From Bacillus sp. sid0103 (lineage in GTDB: Bacteria; Bacillota; Bacilli; Bacillales_B; DSM-18226): 64,000 nt of DNA. The stretch spans positions 186,001-250,000 of the forward strand of contig NZ_JAHUWN010000004.1 in the NCBI RefSeq assembly GCF_019219025.1, written 5' to 3'. Position numbers and translations under genes: made by a program. The notes under the pieces are model-generated. The model saw only the letters and a list, made by a program, of their open reading frames with translations, was not told where the DNA came from and ran no database searches. Shown in pieces: positions 8,821 to 17,377 of this stretch; the stretch's first letter is position 1; each line of letters begins with the position of its first letter.

Positions 8821-8878
8821 ATTTATACACTCTCCTAACAAATATGTTGGCAAACATAATTTAATGTAATAAAAAAAA

Positions 8879-8913
8879 TTACAGTTAACATACTGTAAAT
8901 TTACTCGTTACAG
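8879..8913. promoter_or_regulatory. Cluster of TTACAG/CTGTAA half-sites before spx
   Basis: TTACAG at 8879-8884, CTGTAA at 8893-8898 and TTACAG at 8908-8913. The last two reproduce the CTGTAA-N9-TTACAG arrangement found before the Rrf2 gene at 8111-8131. Confidence 0.55.
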
Positions 8914-9277
8914 TTCATTTTGTCAATTGTAAAGTTTTGGTTTAAATATCATATGTATATAAGAGACATTTTGTCAAACCCATGTTTAAAAAACTAGTTA
9001 ACCTTATAATACGAACCTCACCGGTTATAACAAGAAAAGAGCTGCCGCAGCAACCCTTTTTTACACTAAATCACCCATTCCTTTAAGTTCATCTTTTCAC
9101 AAGATTGATTTCGAATCAGAAAAAAGGAGCACAGTAATAAAGGACCAGATAATAAAAATTCCTACAAAAGAATATTTTATTTATTTATAAGATTAACTAA
9201 CAATTAAATAAGGGCAATGCCTAAATAGCGATGCAGTTCTCTCTTGACCCAAAGTTGTTCAGAAATAAAATCAATGA
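8914..9277. other. Gene-free stretch between spx and the DGC pseudogene
   Basis: No gene seen. A GCTGCCGCAGC mini-hairpin near 9042-9052 is followed by CCCTTTTTT on the plus strand and by TCTTTTCTTG on the minus strand, a possible bidirectional terminator. AT-rich sequence follows. Confidence 0.4.
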
Positions 9278-9644
9278 TTAAGAATGATTATTAATGAGTT
9301 CCAAAATACGTTTGTATGCACTTATATAAAGGTTAGGGTCTGGATCCTTACCATTTATTTTAGGTACATCAAAGTCAGAAAGTACAAAATGATATTTGGG
9401 CTGAACCTCATGTCTAGCTAAAGAACTTTTTGCAACAGGATAAGAGACAACCATCAATTGCAATGATATCTCTTCCTGATTTTGCTGTTTTGACAAGTGG
9501 TTGGACATCACCCCCAACACCAGCGATACAGGACATTTCAGCTAATTTTTCTCGATCCATCTTAATAGCAATGATGTTAGCCGTTTGTGCAGCTGATGAA
9601 CATCCAGAGCATGAATATACAATAGGTAGGTCTTTTTTTTTCAC
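9278..9644 (-). pseudogene. DGC-domain (putative zinc-binding) protein, broken by a +1 frameshift
   Basis: From a GTG at 9644 (AGGGGGAT upstream) the frame reads as a DGC-domain protein: IVYSCSGCSSAAQTAN, then EMSCIAGVGGD, then IDGCLLSC, then stops at TAG 13 codons after IDGC's start. The matching C-terminal part (KSSLARHEVQPKYHFVLSDF...) continues in the +1 frame to 9278. The two parts join perfectly if one T is removed in TGTTGCA near 9440, giving the family motif GCxLxCAK. It is called a pseudogene; a sequencing error or programmed shift cannot be excluded. DGC proteins have conserved cysteine pairs and an unproven role. Confidence 0.8.
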
Positions 9645-9664
9645 CGTTCTATCCCCCTATACGT

Positions 9665-9961
9665 CTTTTGATTAACTAAAATATGTTTTTTTTATGAAAA
9701 AACCTTAGTTGAATAACTAAAATTCATTTTAATTTATTTGTAACTTTAATTCCGTGAATAATATCACTTTTCTATTAATTCAAAAAATAGGAAAGGAGAA
9801 GAATTTCCCTTCTCCTTTGACCCATTCTTTATTCCATTAACCTGCTTCATTACTTGAATAAGAAAATTGCCTTACTCTAGTCACCCTATAGTTTAAGTCA
9901 GATGGGTGGATGTTGTCTTTTTAGAGCTGCGACAAGTGCCGTAATTGCTACAGAAAACATA
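9665..9961. other. Intergenic stretch with a hairpin at 9792-9818
   Basis: AAAGGAGAAG pairs with CTTCTCCTTT around a 7-nt loop; on the minus strand it is followed by CCTATTTTTTG, so it can act as a terminator. TTAGTT/AACTAA dyads occur near 9705-9720. No gene seen. Confidence 0.5.
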
Positions 9962-9963
9962 AA

Positions 9964-9986
9964 AGGCGAGACAATAAATCTCGCCT
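9964..9986 (-). terminator. Terminator overlapping the stop codon of the YhhN gene
   Basis: AGGCGAG/CTCGCCT stem with a 9-nt loop followed on the minus strand by TTTATGTTTT. Its first arm includes the last two bases of the TAG stop codon of the gene. Confidence 0.8.
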
Positions 9987-10644
9987 ATTTTTTACCCGAA
10001 GAATAGCTTGCAAAACTAGGAAAGAAGCGCAAGCTGTGTGCAATGAAAAATTGCGCTATATAATAGGTTGTCATAATCAGGATATCGGAATGAGGAATCT
10101 CTGAAACAAACATATTCCACGACAGAATTGAGTCTGAGAGGACAAATAAAATACTTCCTATTATTGCCCATCTATTATGGGACAAAAATCCAGTCCAACT
10201 CATCAGGGATATAATCACAATATACATAAGTACGGGAACTACTAAGGTATCAAGATGATTCTGAAGCAATGCAGCGATTACGTGATATCCCATAACAAAG
10301 CCATATAATGCAATAGGTAGAATCATAAGAAGTGAAAGCTTAGTAAAACGCCAATAACGGGAAAACCCTGCAATATAAAACAGATGACCAATGAGGAAGG
10401 CTGCTAAGCCGATAACGAACCATCTAATTAGCCCATCACCTAGCATACAGATAAATAATCCGCACCATATAATCCAATGAGGGCGTGATTTTTTATCAGG
10501 TATTTGTTTATAAGCATAGAAAAGAATTAGCCACATTGGGATTAATTTAAATAGCAATTTGATGGCTTCTGGTTTGCTGGGAATGGCAAATATGTATATA
10601 AGGCTCATAAGTAAAATGAAAATGGGTAATCGATAAGTTTTCAA
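9985..10644 (-). CDS. YhhN/TMEM86 family membrane protein (lysoplasmalogenase-like)
   Basis: A strongly hydrophobic protein of about 219 residues with some eight membrane segments. YhhN family signatures are GLFICMLGDGLI near residue 65, GHLFYIAGF near 88, ILFVLSDSILSWNMF near 168, and a final MTTYYIAQFFIAHSL. Some members (TMEM86B) hydrolyse the vinyl-ether bond of lysoplasmalogens; the bacterial substrate is unclear. AGAGG overlaps a GTG at 10653 but is well spaced (8 nt) for a TTG at 10644, so that is chosen. It stands alone, with its own terminator. Confidence 0.85.
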   Translation of the reverse strand: MKTYRLPIFILLMSLIYIFAIPSKPEAIKLLFKLIPMWLILFYAYKQIPDKKSRPHWIIWCGLFICMLGDGLIRWFVIGLAAFLIGHLFYIAGFSRYWRFTKLSLLMILPIALYGFVMGYHVIAALLQNHLDTLVVPVLMYIVIISLMSWTGFLSHNRWAIIGSILFVLSDSILSWNMFVSEIPHSDILIMTTYYIAQFFIAHSLRFFPSFASYSSGKK

Positions 10645-10787
10645 TATATTCACCTCTTTGTAACAGTTTCATTTCTCCTTGTTTAATAGCTAACAGCTTC
10701 ACCTTATAGCATTTTAATAATCTACTATTTTCTTTATAACTAAACGTTTTCCTTCCTAAACTGACCTGTTCCTTTAGTGCAATAACT

Positions 10788-10907
10788 TCATCCTTCCCAT
10801 CCTTCAAGATCACGCACTCTTAATCCAAGTTGTTTTGTATAGAAATCAATAGTCTTTTCAATATTTTTAACCCTTATAAAAACTCCACTAATATTATATA
10901 CGGACAT
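10788..10907 (-). pseudogene. N-terminal fragment of a VOC/glyoxalase-fold protein
   Basis: ATG at 10907 opens 39 codons typical of a VOC domain beta-alpha unit (GVFIRVKNIEKTIDFYTKQL, then LGLRVRDLEGW) before TGA. Just after, another frame gives DEVIALKEQ, which could continue the domain after a lost base. The expected metal-binding second half is missing, and the yhhN-like gene starts 140 bp downstream. It is a remnant, not a working enzyme. Confidence 0.7.
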
Positions 10908-11070
10908 TCTTATACTTCTTAATATAAATATTTATAATAATTTCCTTTGATATATGAATAAATCCTGCTTTTAAATTTATCAATCCGTTTTACAATAAAG
11001 ATAGATTTTACTTAACAAATAAAATAAACCCCACAATTCGTTATACTACAATCTGGCTCAAATACGAAAA

Positions 11071-11096
11071 GGACGTGTTCTTATATAAACGCGCCC
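11071..11096 (-). terminator. Terminator after the class D beta-lactamase gene
   Basis: GGGCGCGTT pairs with AACACGTCC (one mismatch, one wobble) and is followed on the minus strand by TTTTCGTATTTG, about 70 nt after the stop codon. Confidence 0.7.
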
Positions 11097-11168
11097 GATT
11101 ACGTATCAACAAGAATAACATATTTCTTTTTTCTGCTACTTTACATAACAAGTACTGAAACTTCATTT

Positions 11169-11984
11169 TTATTCTGTAATTAAGTGGTACTTCTTTAATA
11201 TATCCAATGTGATGTTTTTAGCTTTTGTACCTGTACTATCTATGTTTGTTACAAATACATAAGAACGATTCTCCACTGTTATAAATCCAACAAACCATCC
11301 TAAACCTAAATCAGACAATCTTGTCCCCGTTTTTCCATAAAGTGTGTAGTGATCCCCTTCCACCTGGATCATCATTCGTTTAACAGTTTTCATTACAAGT
11401 CTATCAAACGGAAGTTCTTCTTTATACAACTTCTCCATAAAATCAACCTGTTCAAGCGGACTGATTTTCAAAGAGCTGCTTAACCAGAAATGATCGATTC
11501 CTCCACTAATATCCTCATTTCCATAAGAGATTTTTTTTACCCAATCACTCATGCGTTGCTCTCCAATATCCCTAGCCATTGCCTGGTAATACCATATTGC
11601 TGATTCACGCATAGCTGACCCAAGGGTATGGTCACGGTTCCATGTATCAAATTCATGTTTGACTCCGTCCCATCGTTTTACATCATATTCGTCTCGAACA
11701 GCTTTGACTTGTAATCCAATTAATGCATTTGGGACCTTAAAGGTAGATTCCGGGGTTTGTCTTGTGTTAGCTCTTTCCTGGTTGTAGACAAAGGTTTTTC
11801 TAGTTTTAACATCACGTAATATAAACGTTCCATTATGGTCAGAGAAAAATTCAGCGACGTCTAATTTTTTAACGTTAAGTTTTTCTTTAGAAGTAACTTC
11901 TTTACTTGGTGTTTGAGCTTGAGCTGTAAATCCTATTATCCCTGTAAACAATAAAAAAATGGAAAGGTAAATCAATTTTCTCAA
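11169..11984 (-). CDS. Class D beta-lactamase family protein
   Basis: About 271 residues with an N-terminal signal peptide (RKLIYLSIFLLFTG, cleavage likely after AQA). The three active-site boxes of class D serine beta-lactamases are present in order: S80-T-F-K83 (nucleophile and carbamylated lysine), S128-A-I (SxV-type box, in ESAIWYYQ) and K218-T-G. The spacing fits the family. Bacillus class D enzymes of the BPU-1/YbxI kind exist, some with weak activity. GAGG is 8 nt before TTG 11984, preferred over a GTG nine bases upstream that overlaps it. Activity against any drug cannot be judged from sequence. No mobile element flanks it. Confidence 0.9.
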   Translation of the reverse strand: MRKLIYLSIFLLFTGIIGFTAQAQTPSKEVTSKEKLNVKKLDVAEFFSDHNGTFILRDVKTRKTFVYNQERANTRQTPESTFKVPNALIGLQVKAVRDEYDVKRWDGVKHEFDTWNRDHTLGSAMRESAIWYYQAMARDIGEQRMSDWVKKISYGNEDISGGIDHFWLSSSLKISPLEQVDFMEKLYKEELPFDRLVMKTVKRMMIQVEGDHYTLYGKTGTRLSDLGLGWFVGFITVENRSYVFVTNIDSTGTKAKNITLDILKKYHLITE

Positions 11985-12277
11985 TTCAGTCACCTCATAA
12001 TATTAGTTAACAGGTATATTCTATTATTAGATTTCAGAAAATTCAATAATAAAGGAAAGATAACTCAGATGATAAAATCAAAAAATTCATATTACCTTCT
12101 GTTTTTAACATGTATTTACTTAGTGAAAGTTTATTGCATAATGTATATATTAAGTTAACATAATTCATCCTAACATAAGTTCCTCATCAATAAACTTTGG
12201 AACCAACTAGGTTCAACTCGTCACAATTTATTGTTTAAACCTCCTTGAATATCAATGTCCTTCGTCACAATGATCCA

Positions 12278-12442
12278 CTAGTCAAATCCTTTAGTGCCAT
12301 TGTTTTTGATCAGGAGCTCCAGAAAGTAAGGTAATGCTTCAAAAAAATCGTGGCCTGGCCATTCGCCGTTGTTTTTGTATCCCAAGGCTTCGAATGCGTG
12401 TGTATCACGCTGGGATGCCGCCTCGACTAGAATAAGATTATC
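12278..12442 (-). pseudogene. Unidentified 54-codon C-terminal remnant
   Basis: A frame free of stops but without start or ribosome site, bounded upstream by TGA, encodes a protein-like C-terminal end: AASQRDTHAFEALGY, NNGEWPGHDFFEALPY and a short tail. Composition and codon use look like coding sequence, so it is probably the last third of a degraded gene. I do not recognise the family. Confidence 0.5.
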
Positions 12443-12872
12443 TCAGATTAAAGTAGACCTGTGGATAGTAACTAATGGATGGATGTTGAACTATACTGTT
12501 CCGTTACAAAATTTCAAAAACTATATTCAATTTAAAGCAACAAATATGTAGAATGAGTGACAATTTACAACAATATCCAAACAAAAAAATACCTTTGATC
12601 TATAGAATCAAAGGTCAAAGTTGAACTTAGTGGTCTAAGCTAAGTCCATTTTAGGAGGTCTAAACTCAGAAGAATTTAAACTATTATTATATTAACATAA
12701 AATGAATATTTATTCAATAATTTAAATAATTATACATTCGCTATCTTTGGTTGTTTTTCCATTAACTTAATGCAACCCTTTTGTATTCAAGCATACGTTA
12801 GTTTAAGTGCAACAGTTCACAAGCCTTTTTGAGAACACTCTGGAAAATGTTCATAATTGACTAGATTTAAAA
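12443..12872. other. AT-rich gene-free stretch with terminator at 12591-12615
   Basis: ACCTTTGA/TCAAAGGT hairpin at 12591-12615 followed on the minus strand by ATTTTTTTG. No convincing gene; a 60-codon plus-strand frame at 12369-12551 has no ribosome site and overlaps the remnant. Confidence 0.5.
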
Positions 12873-12906
12873 AAATATCAGACACTTTTTTTAGCGTTTG
12901 ATATTC
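12873..12906 (-). terminator. Terminator after flavin reductase copy A
   Basis: AATATCA...TGATATT stem, continued imperfectly by inner pairs, is followed on the minus strand by TTTTT. The equivalent hairpin is kept at copy B (about 51370-51405). Confidence 0.7.
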
Positions 12907-12933
12907 GGGGCACAGTCCACTTATCCAATTTAA

Positions 12934-13485
12934 TTATTTTCTCAAGGTTTTTAATGCACCACTCCAGGCTAAAACTTGGTCAAGCATTAAATTGACATTT
13001 TTATGATGTAATACAGCTGGTTTAAAGGTAGTAAAGTTTTCAAAATCAGTAAATAAAGATAATGTTGGATGAACCTTCACATCCGCTATTAATAATTCTG
13101 CACAGATTCCACGTAAATGTTCAGCTGCACGAGCTCCACCAGTTCCCCCATAGCTTACGATACCTGCCGCCTTGTTATTCCAGGCTTCACGAGCAAAATC
13201 AAGTGCATTTTTAAGTGCTCCTGTAATACTGTGATTGTATTCTTGAACGATGAATACGAATCCGTCCAAGCTGAAAAGCTTTTTATTCCAAGCTGCAATT
13301 CCAGGTTCAGTTCCATCGGTTGTTCCTAAAAACGGTAATTGGAAATCAGAAATATCCACGATTTCATAATTTGCATCTCCACGTTTGTCAGCAATTCCTT
13401 TTACCCATTCTCCTACTTGAGGACTAACTCGACCTTGACGAGTGCTTCCTAAGATAATTCCGATATTTAATTTTTCATTTGTCAT
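12934..13485 (-). CDS. NADPH-dependent FMN reductase family protein, copy A
   Basis: A 183-residue flavodoxin-fold reductase. The flavin phosphate loop GSTRQGR lies at 13-19, the PFLGTTDGTEP loop at 51-61, and the family block EYNHSITGALKNALDF at about 81-97. GTGGARAAEHLR (about 114-125) also fits. Such enzymes reduce FMN, quinones or azo dyes with NAD(P)H; the true substrate is unknown. It differs from copy B (51435-51986) at 11 positions by my reading, so it is a recent duplicate. It is monocistronic, with a good AGGAGG-type site and its own terminator. Confidence 0.9.
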   Translation of the reverse strand: MTNEKLNIGIILGSTRQGRVSPQVGEWVKGIADKRGDANYEIVDISDFQLPFLGTTDGTEPGIAAWNKKLFSLDGFVFIVQEYNHSITGALKNALDFAREAWNNKAAGIVSYGGTGGARAAEHLRGICAELLIADVKVHPTLSLFTDFENFTTFKPAVLHHKNVNLMLDQVLAWSGALKTLRK

Positions 13486-13559
13486 TATTTATTCCTCCTT
13501 AATAGATGTTCCATTTAATTTGTATGAAAAGGTTTATGCACAAATTCCACCATTAATAT

Positions 13560-14588
13560 TTAGGTGATAATTAGTGGAAGCACCCTTTCAGTAAGTTCAT
13601 CAAGAAACTGATTAGGTTGAGCAAAACAGGCTAGATGGCCTGCATTTTTGATTGGAACAAATTCCTTATAAGGTGCTGATATTTCATCAAAATAGTCTTT
13701 TGCCAATTCAGTAGGAGTTATAATATCTGTATCTCCTTGAAAAATAAAAAATGGTAATTCAAAACTTCTTCCTATTTTATTAAAGTCAAAGGGAACTAAT
13801 TCTTTGTAAAGGTGATCAAGGGAAAATGACAATCCTTTAAAATAGTCAAATATATCATTTACTTTATGTTCAGGGGAAGTAACTAATGAAGGCAATATTA
13901 AATCCGTAATCATATTAGGAACACCTCTAATAGCTTTGACAAGAAATCGGTTCCTTTTTTCATAATCTGTTCGGGTCCATTCGGAAGGAATTGATCCCAT
14001 CTTTTCAACCAATTTAACACCTTTTGAAACACTTGCTTTTTTAAGGGCATCCAGTGTTAATATATATAAACGACCGTTAAGATCGGGGGCATTCTGGTCT
14101 GTGCTAACATAGGCCCAAAAAAGGTCTGGTCTTTGTTTTGCCATCTTTAAACCAATCAAACTACCAACTGAGCTGCCAATCAAGATCACCTTTGGTTGAC
14201 CGACTCTCATACACAAATATTCTGTCACTTCAATACCATCTTGAGTAAGTCTTTCGAATGTGATCGATCCACTAGCTTCTTTACCGTTTTTCCGAATCGT
14301 CTTTCCTGCACCTCGTTGATCCCACTGTACAACTGTAAAGAATTTCTCCCACGAACGCAACAATGGGGTGAAAATGGAATAGGTACTACCTGGTCCCCCG
14401 TGAACAAATAACAGGATTGGATTGTTATAATCCTCACCACGTATAGTTATCCATTGATCTATTCCTCCGATTACTACGTAACAACTTTCAACAATTTTAT
14501 TTGGATTATCAATTTGAAGTATCTTTGCTTTCTTTTTTCGATATTGCCCTCTCATAACAAGGTCTTTCAAGAGATTATTTGACCCCAT
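13560..14588 (-). CDS. Alpha/beta hydrolase (proline iminopeptidase-like)
   Basis: A 342-residue alpha/beta hydrolase without signal peptide. Oxyanion-hole region FVHGGPGS is at 61-68, nucleophile elbow G138-S-S140-V-G142, the acid in GDTDIITP near 284, and the histidine in NAGHLAC near 316. HGGPG is typical of the prolyl aminopeptidase/tricorn-interacting subgroup. Substrate cannot be told. AGAGGTG lies 4 nt before the ATG. Transcribed alone; the sigma factor gene upstream ends in terminators. Confidence 0.85.
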   Translation of the reverse strand: MGSNNLLKDLVMRGQYRKKKAKILQIDNPNKIVESCYVVIGGIDQWITIRGEDYNNPILLFVHGGPGSTYSIFTPLLRSWEKFFTVVQWDQRGAGKTIRKNGKEASGSITFERLTQDGIEVTEYLCMRVGQPKVILIGSSVGSLIGLKMAKQRPDLFWAYVSTDQNAPDLNGRLYILTLDALKKASVSKGVKLVEKMGSIPSEWTRTDYEKRNRFLVKAIRGVPNMITDLILPSLVTSPEHKVNDIFDYFKGLSFSLDHLYKELVPFDFNKIGRSFELPFFIFQGDTDIITPTELAKDYFDEISAPYKEFVPIKNAGHLACFAQPNQFLDELTERVLPLIIT

Positions 14589-14728
14589 AATTCACCTCTT
14601 TTCATTCATATTGCTTACATTAATATGGAATTAGCCTATATAAAATATGATGAACCCCTTTTACTTATTACCTTTTTAAAATGCTTTCAAAATGAGTTAA
14701 ATGACCTTTATTTGAATAAGAAAAAAAA

Positions 14729-14744
14729 GGCTGCCAAAGCAGCC
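14729..14744 (-). terminator. GC-rich hairpin with long U-run
   Basis: GGCTGC-TTTG-GCAGCC on the minus strand followed by TTTTTTTTCTTATT. It backs up the terminator at 14792-14809. Confidence 0.75.
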
Positions 14745-14791
14745 GTTTATATTGAGCTCAAAGCACCTCTTACTTGAATAAAAAAATTAAA

Positions 14792-14809
14792 GGACGATTT
14801 TATCCGTCC
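14792..14809 (-). terminator. Terminator after the ECF41 sigma gene
   Basis: GGACG/CGTCC stem with 8-nt loop, then TTTAATTTTTTTATTC on the minus strand. Confidence 0.7.
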
Positions 14810-14867
14810 ATTCTGTCAAGTAAGTCCCTGATCGCCTGTAGAAGTAGACTACAAGGTTGACCCAACA

Positions 14868-15791
14868 TCATTTTTTATTGATGTTTTGGGTAGCCCCTTG
14901 GATATTTTCGTTTAAACGGCTAAGCTTATCAGGATTCGCCACCATGTAAATGGAATTGATTTTCCCTTCTTTAAACTCAAATGAAGCTACGTAGGCGAGG
15001 TAACCGTTAATCATAACAACAATTCCTGGTCCACCGTTAACCTTTTTAAATTTGAACACTGCACCTTCTGGTAACTTTTTAATAACATTCAAGAATAGGT
15101 GTGTAATTCGATCCGCAGTATAAATTGGTTTAAGTGCAGTTGTAACTTTCCCGCCACCATCTGCATAAAAGATTGCGTCTTTCTGCAGCATTTTAATCAT
15201 TTCTGAAATTTCACCGTTTTGCAATGCCGCAGTGAACCTTTCTACATAGCTACTAATTTGCTGATAATCTTGTTGGTAAACATTCGGTTCATATACAAGG
15301 CTTTTCTTTGCTCGATGAAATATTTGCCGACAATTTGTGCTGCTTTTATCCACTATAGAGGCGATCTCATCATATTCGTATTGAAAGACTTCTCGTAAAA
15401 GAAACACCGCTCTTTCAACTTCGGATAACTGTTGCAGCAACATTATATAGGCGGTGGAAATAGATTCTTTCATAAAATATGAATGAGCCGGGTCATTATG
15501 GTAATCTTCCACAATCGGTTCTGGAAGCCATGTGCCCACATAAGTTTCTCTCTTATGGGCAGCAGACCTTAAGTGATCAATACAACGATTGGTCGTAATT
15601 TTACACAAATAGGCTTTTACGCTTGTTATGGACTTGGAATCTTTAAGTTTTTCAAAAGTAACGAACGATTCATGAACAATATCTTCTGCATCCATTACAC
15701 TCCCTAGCATTCGATATGCGAGAGAAAAAAGCAGTGGCTTATAATCTTGATAAATTTGTTCTAATTCCATCTTCTTTTTCTCCTGATTCAT
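14868..15791 (-). CDS. sigJ: ECF41-group RNA polymerase sigma factor (SigJ-like)
   Basis: A 307-residue sigma factor with sigma2 (about 8-75), sigma4 (about 110-165) and a C-terminal SnoaL-like domain (about 178-290). All three ECF41 signatures are present: WLPEP at 88-92 in the linker, DGGGK at 211-215, and NPDKL at 286-290. In this group the C-terminal extension replaces an anti-sigma factor and modulates activity. ATG 15791 overlaps the stop of the upstream flavoprotein gene as ATGA, fixing the start; a longer frame upstream lies inside that gene. ECF41 genes are known to sit beside oxidoreductase, epimerase or carboxymuconolactone decarboxylase genes, which fits. An ECF41-type promoter precedes the pair. 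Confidence 0.93.
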   Translation of the reverse strand: MNQEKKKMELEQIYQDYKPLLFSLAYRMLGSVMDAEDIVHESFVTFEKLKDSKSITSVKAYLCKITTNRCIDHLRSAAHKRETYVGTWLPEPIVEDYHNDPAHSYFMKESISTAYIMLLQQLSEVERAVFLLREVFQYEYDEIASIVDKSSTNCRQIFHRAKKSLVYEPNVYQQDYQQISSYVERFTAALQNGEISEMIKMLQKDAIFYADGGGKVTTALKPIYTADRITHLFLNVIKKLPEGAVFKFKKVNGGPGIVVMINGYLAYVASFEFKEGKINSIYMVANPDKLSRLNENIQGATQNINKK

Positions 15792-17071
15792 ACTAACACC
15801 CGATCCTTTTTCAATATGTGTAACGCTGCCCGTTTCGCGCTTGCAACAGCAGCATCGACCAATAATTCCTCGTCTCCTGCCCAATCACCTGCTATATAAA
15901 GGCCCTTTATTTCCGGTACAGCTGGACCTGGTTTTTCCGTTCTACTAGTATGAGGAAAATTATGCACAACGGTTATTTTTGGTAAATATTGCTGTTCGAC
16001 CACTTCTTTTTGCCAGCCTGGATGAAGCAAATCCATTGTACGTTCTAATTGTTGTTTATCTGTTCGAGAATCTATCGAACTTCTATTCAAATCATGATAT
16101 TTAACCAAGCAAACTACGGATGTTCCGTCATTACTAAGCTTCGCGGCCCTAGATTGATTTGTAAAGAAGACTGGTTGGTCCAGCCCCAGCACAAATTGAT
16201 GATTTAAATTAGGTATCGTTTTTAATCCTAGATCGTAGCAGGATGCGGTTACAGGAATTGCTTCCTCCTTCCAACGATACAGGGAGGTTTTTTCAACATG
16301 GGGTACAAGACGGCATGCTTCGTTAGGAGGTGTTGCAATAATCACACTTTCCACATCAAACGATTCTCCATCAGTACAACACACTCGTTCAACTTGGCCA
16401 TTGTGGTCAATACTATTAACATTCATAGATTCAAGAAGTTTAACACCGACACTGACAGCTTTAGACCTTAATTCGGTTACAATAGATTCCCAACCATGAT
16501 CAACATAGAGAACACCTTCTTTCATAACCCTCTGGATCTGCCTTACAACTGGACGAGCTAGCTGTAAACTTGGAGCATAGGTTAGAGTGGTTGTTCTACA
16601 AAGTGCATAAAAGAAGTGGCGTACCATTGGATCAATGACTACCCTTTCTGCCCAAGCTTGCAGGCTTTCATTTGAAACCGAATTCACATCCATTTTACTG
16701 AGATGAAACATAAGCTTTGCAAGACGGACCTTCCCTAAACCATTAAGAAATTGCTTCGAAAATAAGGAACGTAAACCCAGCGGTACTTGATAAACCTCAT
16801 TTTTCCAAATAGCATGTGCATCCGTAGACGGTTCATTTCCCTTGATTGTAATCCCGAGTTCATCAAATATCTTCATTGCTTCACCGCCTTTATAAAGGGC
16901 ATGAGCACCTAGGTTCATGAGAACGCCATTTTTATTAATGGTCATCGACCGCCCACCGAAACGGTCTGATTTCTCAAGAACCACTACCTTCTTACCTTCC
17001 TTTGCTAGAAAAAGAGCAGCTGTTAATCCAGCAAACCCACCACCAATAATGGCCACATCAAATTTATTCAT
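15788..17071 (-). CDS. FAD-dependent oxidoreductase (amine oxidase/phytoene desaturase-like)
   Basis: A 427-residue flavoprotein. The N-terminal dinucleotide fold is IIGGGFAGLTAALFLAKEG (8-26) with VVVLEKSDRFGGRS (29-42), and the C-terminal FAD-contact motif LYIAGDWAGDEELLVDAAV is near 389-407. Overall order is that of the NAD(P)-binding/amino-oxidase superfamily that includes protoporphyrinogen oxidase and carotenoid desaturases. Substrate unknown. It is cotranscribed and translationally coupled (ATGA) with the ECF41 sigma gene and is the likely target of that sigma factor, since the only upstream promoter has the ECF41 consensus. Confidence 0.88.
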   Translation of the reverse strand: MNKFDVAIIGGGFAGLTAALFLAKEGKKVVVLEKSDRFGGRSMTINKNGVLMNLGAHALYKGGEAMKIFDELGITIKGNEPSTDAHAIWKNEVYQVPLGLRSLFSKQFLNGLGKVRLAKLMFHLSKMDVNSVSNESLQAWAERVVIDPMVRHFFYALCRTTTLTYAPSLQLARPVVRQIQRVMKEGVLYVDHGWESIVTELRSKAVSVGVKLLESMNVNSIDHNGQVERVCCTDGESFDVESVIIATPPNEACRLVPHVEKTSLYRWKEEAIPVTASCYDLGLKTIPNLNHQFVLGLDQPVFFTNQSRAAKLSNDGTSVVCLVKYHDLNRSSIDSRTDKQQLERTMDLLHPGWQKEVVEQQYLPKITVVHNFPHTSRTEKPGPAVPEIKGLYIAGDWAGDEELLVDAAVASAKRAALHILKKDRVLV

Positions 17072-17102
17072 TTAAATCCCTCCTATTCTTTTCATTAATC
17101 AA

Positions 17103-17129
17103 GACGGATAGAGGGTTCCAATTGTGACA
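17103..17129 (-). promoter_or_regulatory. ECF41-type promoter TGTCACA-N16-CGTC
   Basis: TGTCACA at 17129-17123 and CGTC at 17106-17103 with a spacer of exactly 16 bases, 32 nt before the flavoprotein start. This equals the described ECF41 consensus and implies autoregulation of the flavoprotein-sigma pair. Confidence 0.85.
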
Positions 17130-17300
17130 AAAAAACTAAATTTATGAAAGCCTTTTTCTTTAGCCGAATATACGAACCAGCTTACCTTTGGGCTATATTC
17201 ATTATTGGACATAGGGTGGCACCATTTACAGATGGTACCTTTACTGGCAGTACCCCTTATGTAAACAGTTATTTCACAATCTTGCCCAATTTATAAAGAA

Positions 17301-17329
17301 GAGCGCATTTCATGCTAAAGAAACGCGCC
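17301..17329 (-). terminator. Terminator after the DinB-family gene
   Basis: GGCGCGTTTC...GAAATGCGCTC stem (imperfect) then TTCTTTATAAAT on the minus strand. Confidence 0.6.
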
Positions 17330-17377
17330 AAAATGTGGAAAGGCATATTTCTTTTTCTGCATATTTTCTACTCTTGC

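Larger units (their letters stand above)
12796..13523. repeat. Duplicated locus, copy A (flavin reductase and flanks)
   Basis: From CGTTAGTTTAAGTGCAAC to the bases upstream of the ribosome site, this segment matches 51291-52024 along its whole length, including the downstream terminator hairpin. Matching stops at both ends. Confidence 0.85.

Noticed and set aside
11169..11993. Acquired resistance island around the class D beta-lactamase
   Set aside because: No insertion sequence, integrase or repeat flanks it; chromosomal class D genes are normal in several Bacillus groups.
12369..12551. A 60-codon plus-strand gene
   Set aside because: No ribosome site, and it lies opposite a protein-like remnant on the minus strand.
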